Shown here piece by piece: positions 63,971 through 64,000 of a stretch of 64,000 nt of DNA; positions within the stretch are counted from its first letter, which is position 1, and each line of letters opens with the position of its first letter. This stretch comes from Bifidobacterium anseris. GTDB lineage: Bacteria; Actinomycetota; Actinomycetes; Actinomycetales; Bifidobacteriaceae. A program made the translations under genes and the position numbers. Where the stretch lies: assembly GCF_002860345.1 (NCBI RefSeq), contig NZ_NMYC01000001.1:124001-188000 (forward strand), in the 5' to 3' direction. The notes beneath the pieces were generated by a model, which was given only the letters and a program-made list of their open reading frames with translations, was not told the origin of the DNA and did no database searches.

Positions 63971-64000
63971 CGTCGTCTTTCCTTTCTTTTTGTCGCTCCG

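Overview
The window is GC-rich (about 65%) actinobacterial chromosome and most resembles Bifidobacterium. Pointers are a 24-residue bL37-type ribosomal protein, the DUF3710/DUF3159 gene pair, a MurE without the diaminopimelate-type motif next to a FemABX-type ligase, a fused OppDF ATPase, and many genes whose -10 box lies only 6-8 nt before the start codon. The genus is an inference from gene content; no rRNA or tRNA gene was seen.

Layout. 1-4.5 kb: 3'-truncated ROK regulator with a twin operator, NAD(P)-binding protein, NUDIX hydrolase overlapping a Xaa-Pro aminopeptidase. 4.9-8.6 kb: GNAT acetyltransferase, two secreted or membrane proteins of unknown function, folC. 8.7-11.6 kb: femX-like and murE (cell wall). 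11.7-12.9 kb: ECF sigma factor, small Cys/His-rich putative anti-sigma, bL37. 13-19.7 kb: aldose epimerase, ispH, ybaK-type deacylase, gap, thiamine pyrophosphokinase, membrane-fused spermidine-synthase-like protein. 19.7-21.4 kb: infC-rpmI-rplT, with infC apparently starting at AUU. 21.4-24.7 kb: repeat-rich gap, xerD, parA. 23.7-26.3 kb: nrtR with a palindromic operator and a niaP-like transporter. 26.5-31.5 kb: typA, membrane protein, pheA-tyrA, small protein.

31.6-35.3 kb: MacB/FtsX-type ABC exporter. 35.9-37.8 kb: an IS607-type element (tnpA serine recombinase plus tnpB). 37.9-38.8 kb: xerC. 39.2-45.3 kb: oppA-oppB-oppC-oppDF peptide importer. 45.4-51.9 kb: membrane protein, xth, then DUF3710-DUF3159-lipoprotein-TrmA-like-GyrI-like. 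52-57.4 kb: P-type ATPase and aconitase. 57.5-61.3 kb: small membrane protein, O-acetyltransferase, nicotinamidase overlapping a DUF262-RAMA protein that resembles restriction/defence proteins. 61.4-64 kb: two ABC-2 permeases whose ATPase lies off the window.

Themes. NAD salvage appears in two places (NrtR-NiaP and PncA). Gene ends carry very long perfect hairpins with little or no U-tract. Several gaps hold short tandem repeats of 12-20 bp, and one holds a 52-bp repeat. The most unusual items are the pncA/DUF262-RAMA coupling, the IS607 element, the infC start codon, the long insertion in OppD and the leaderless start pattern.
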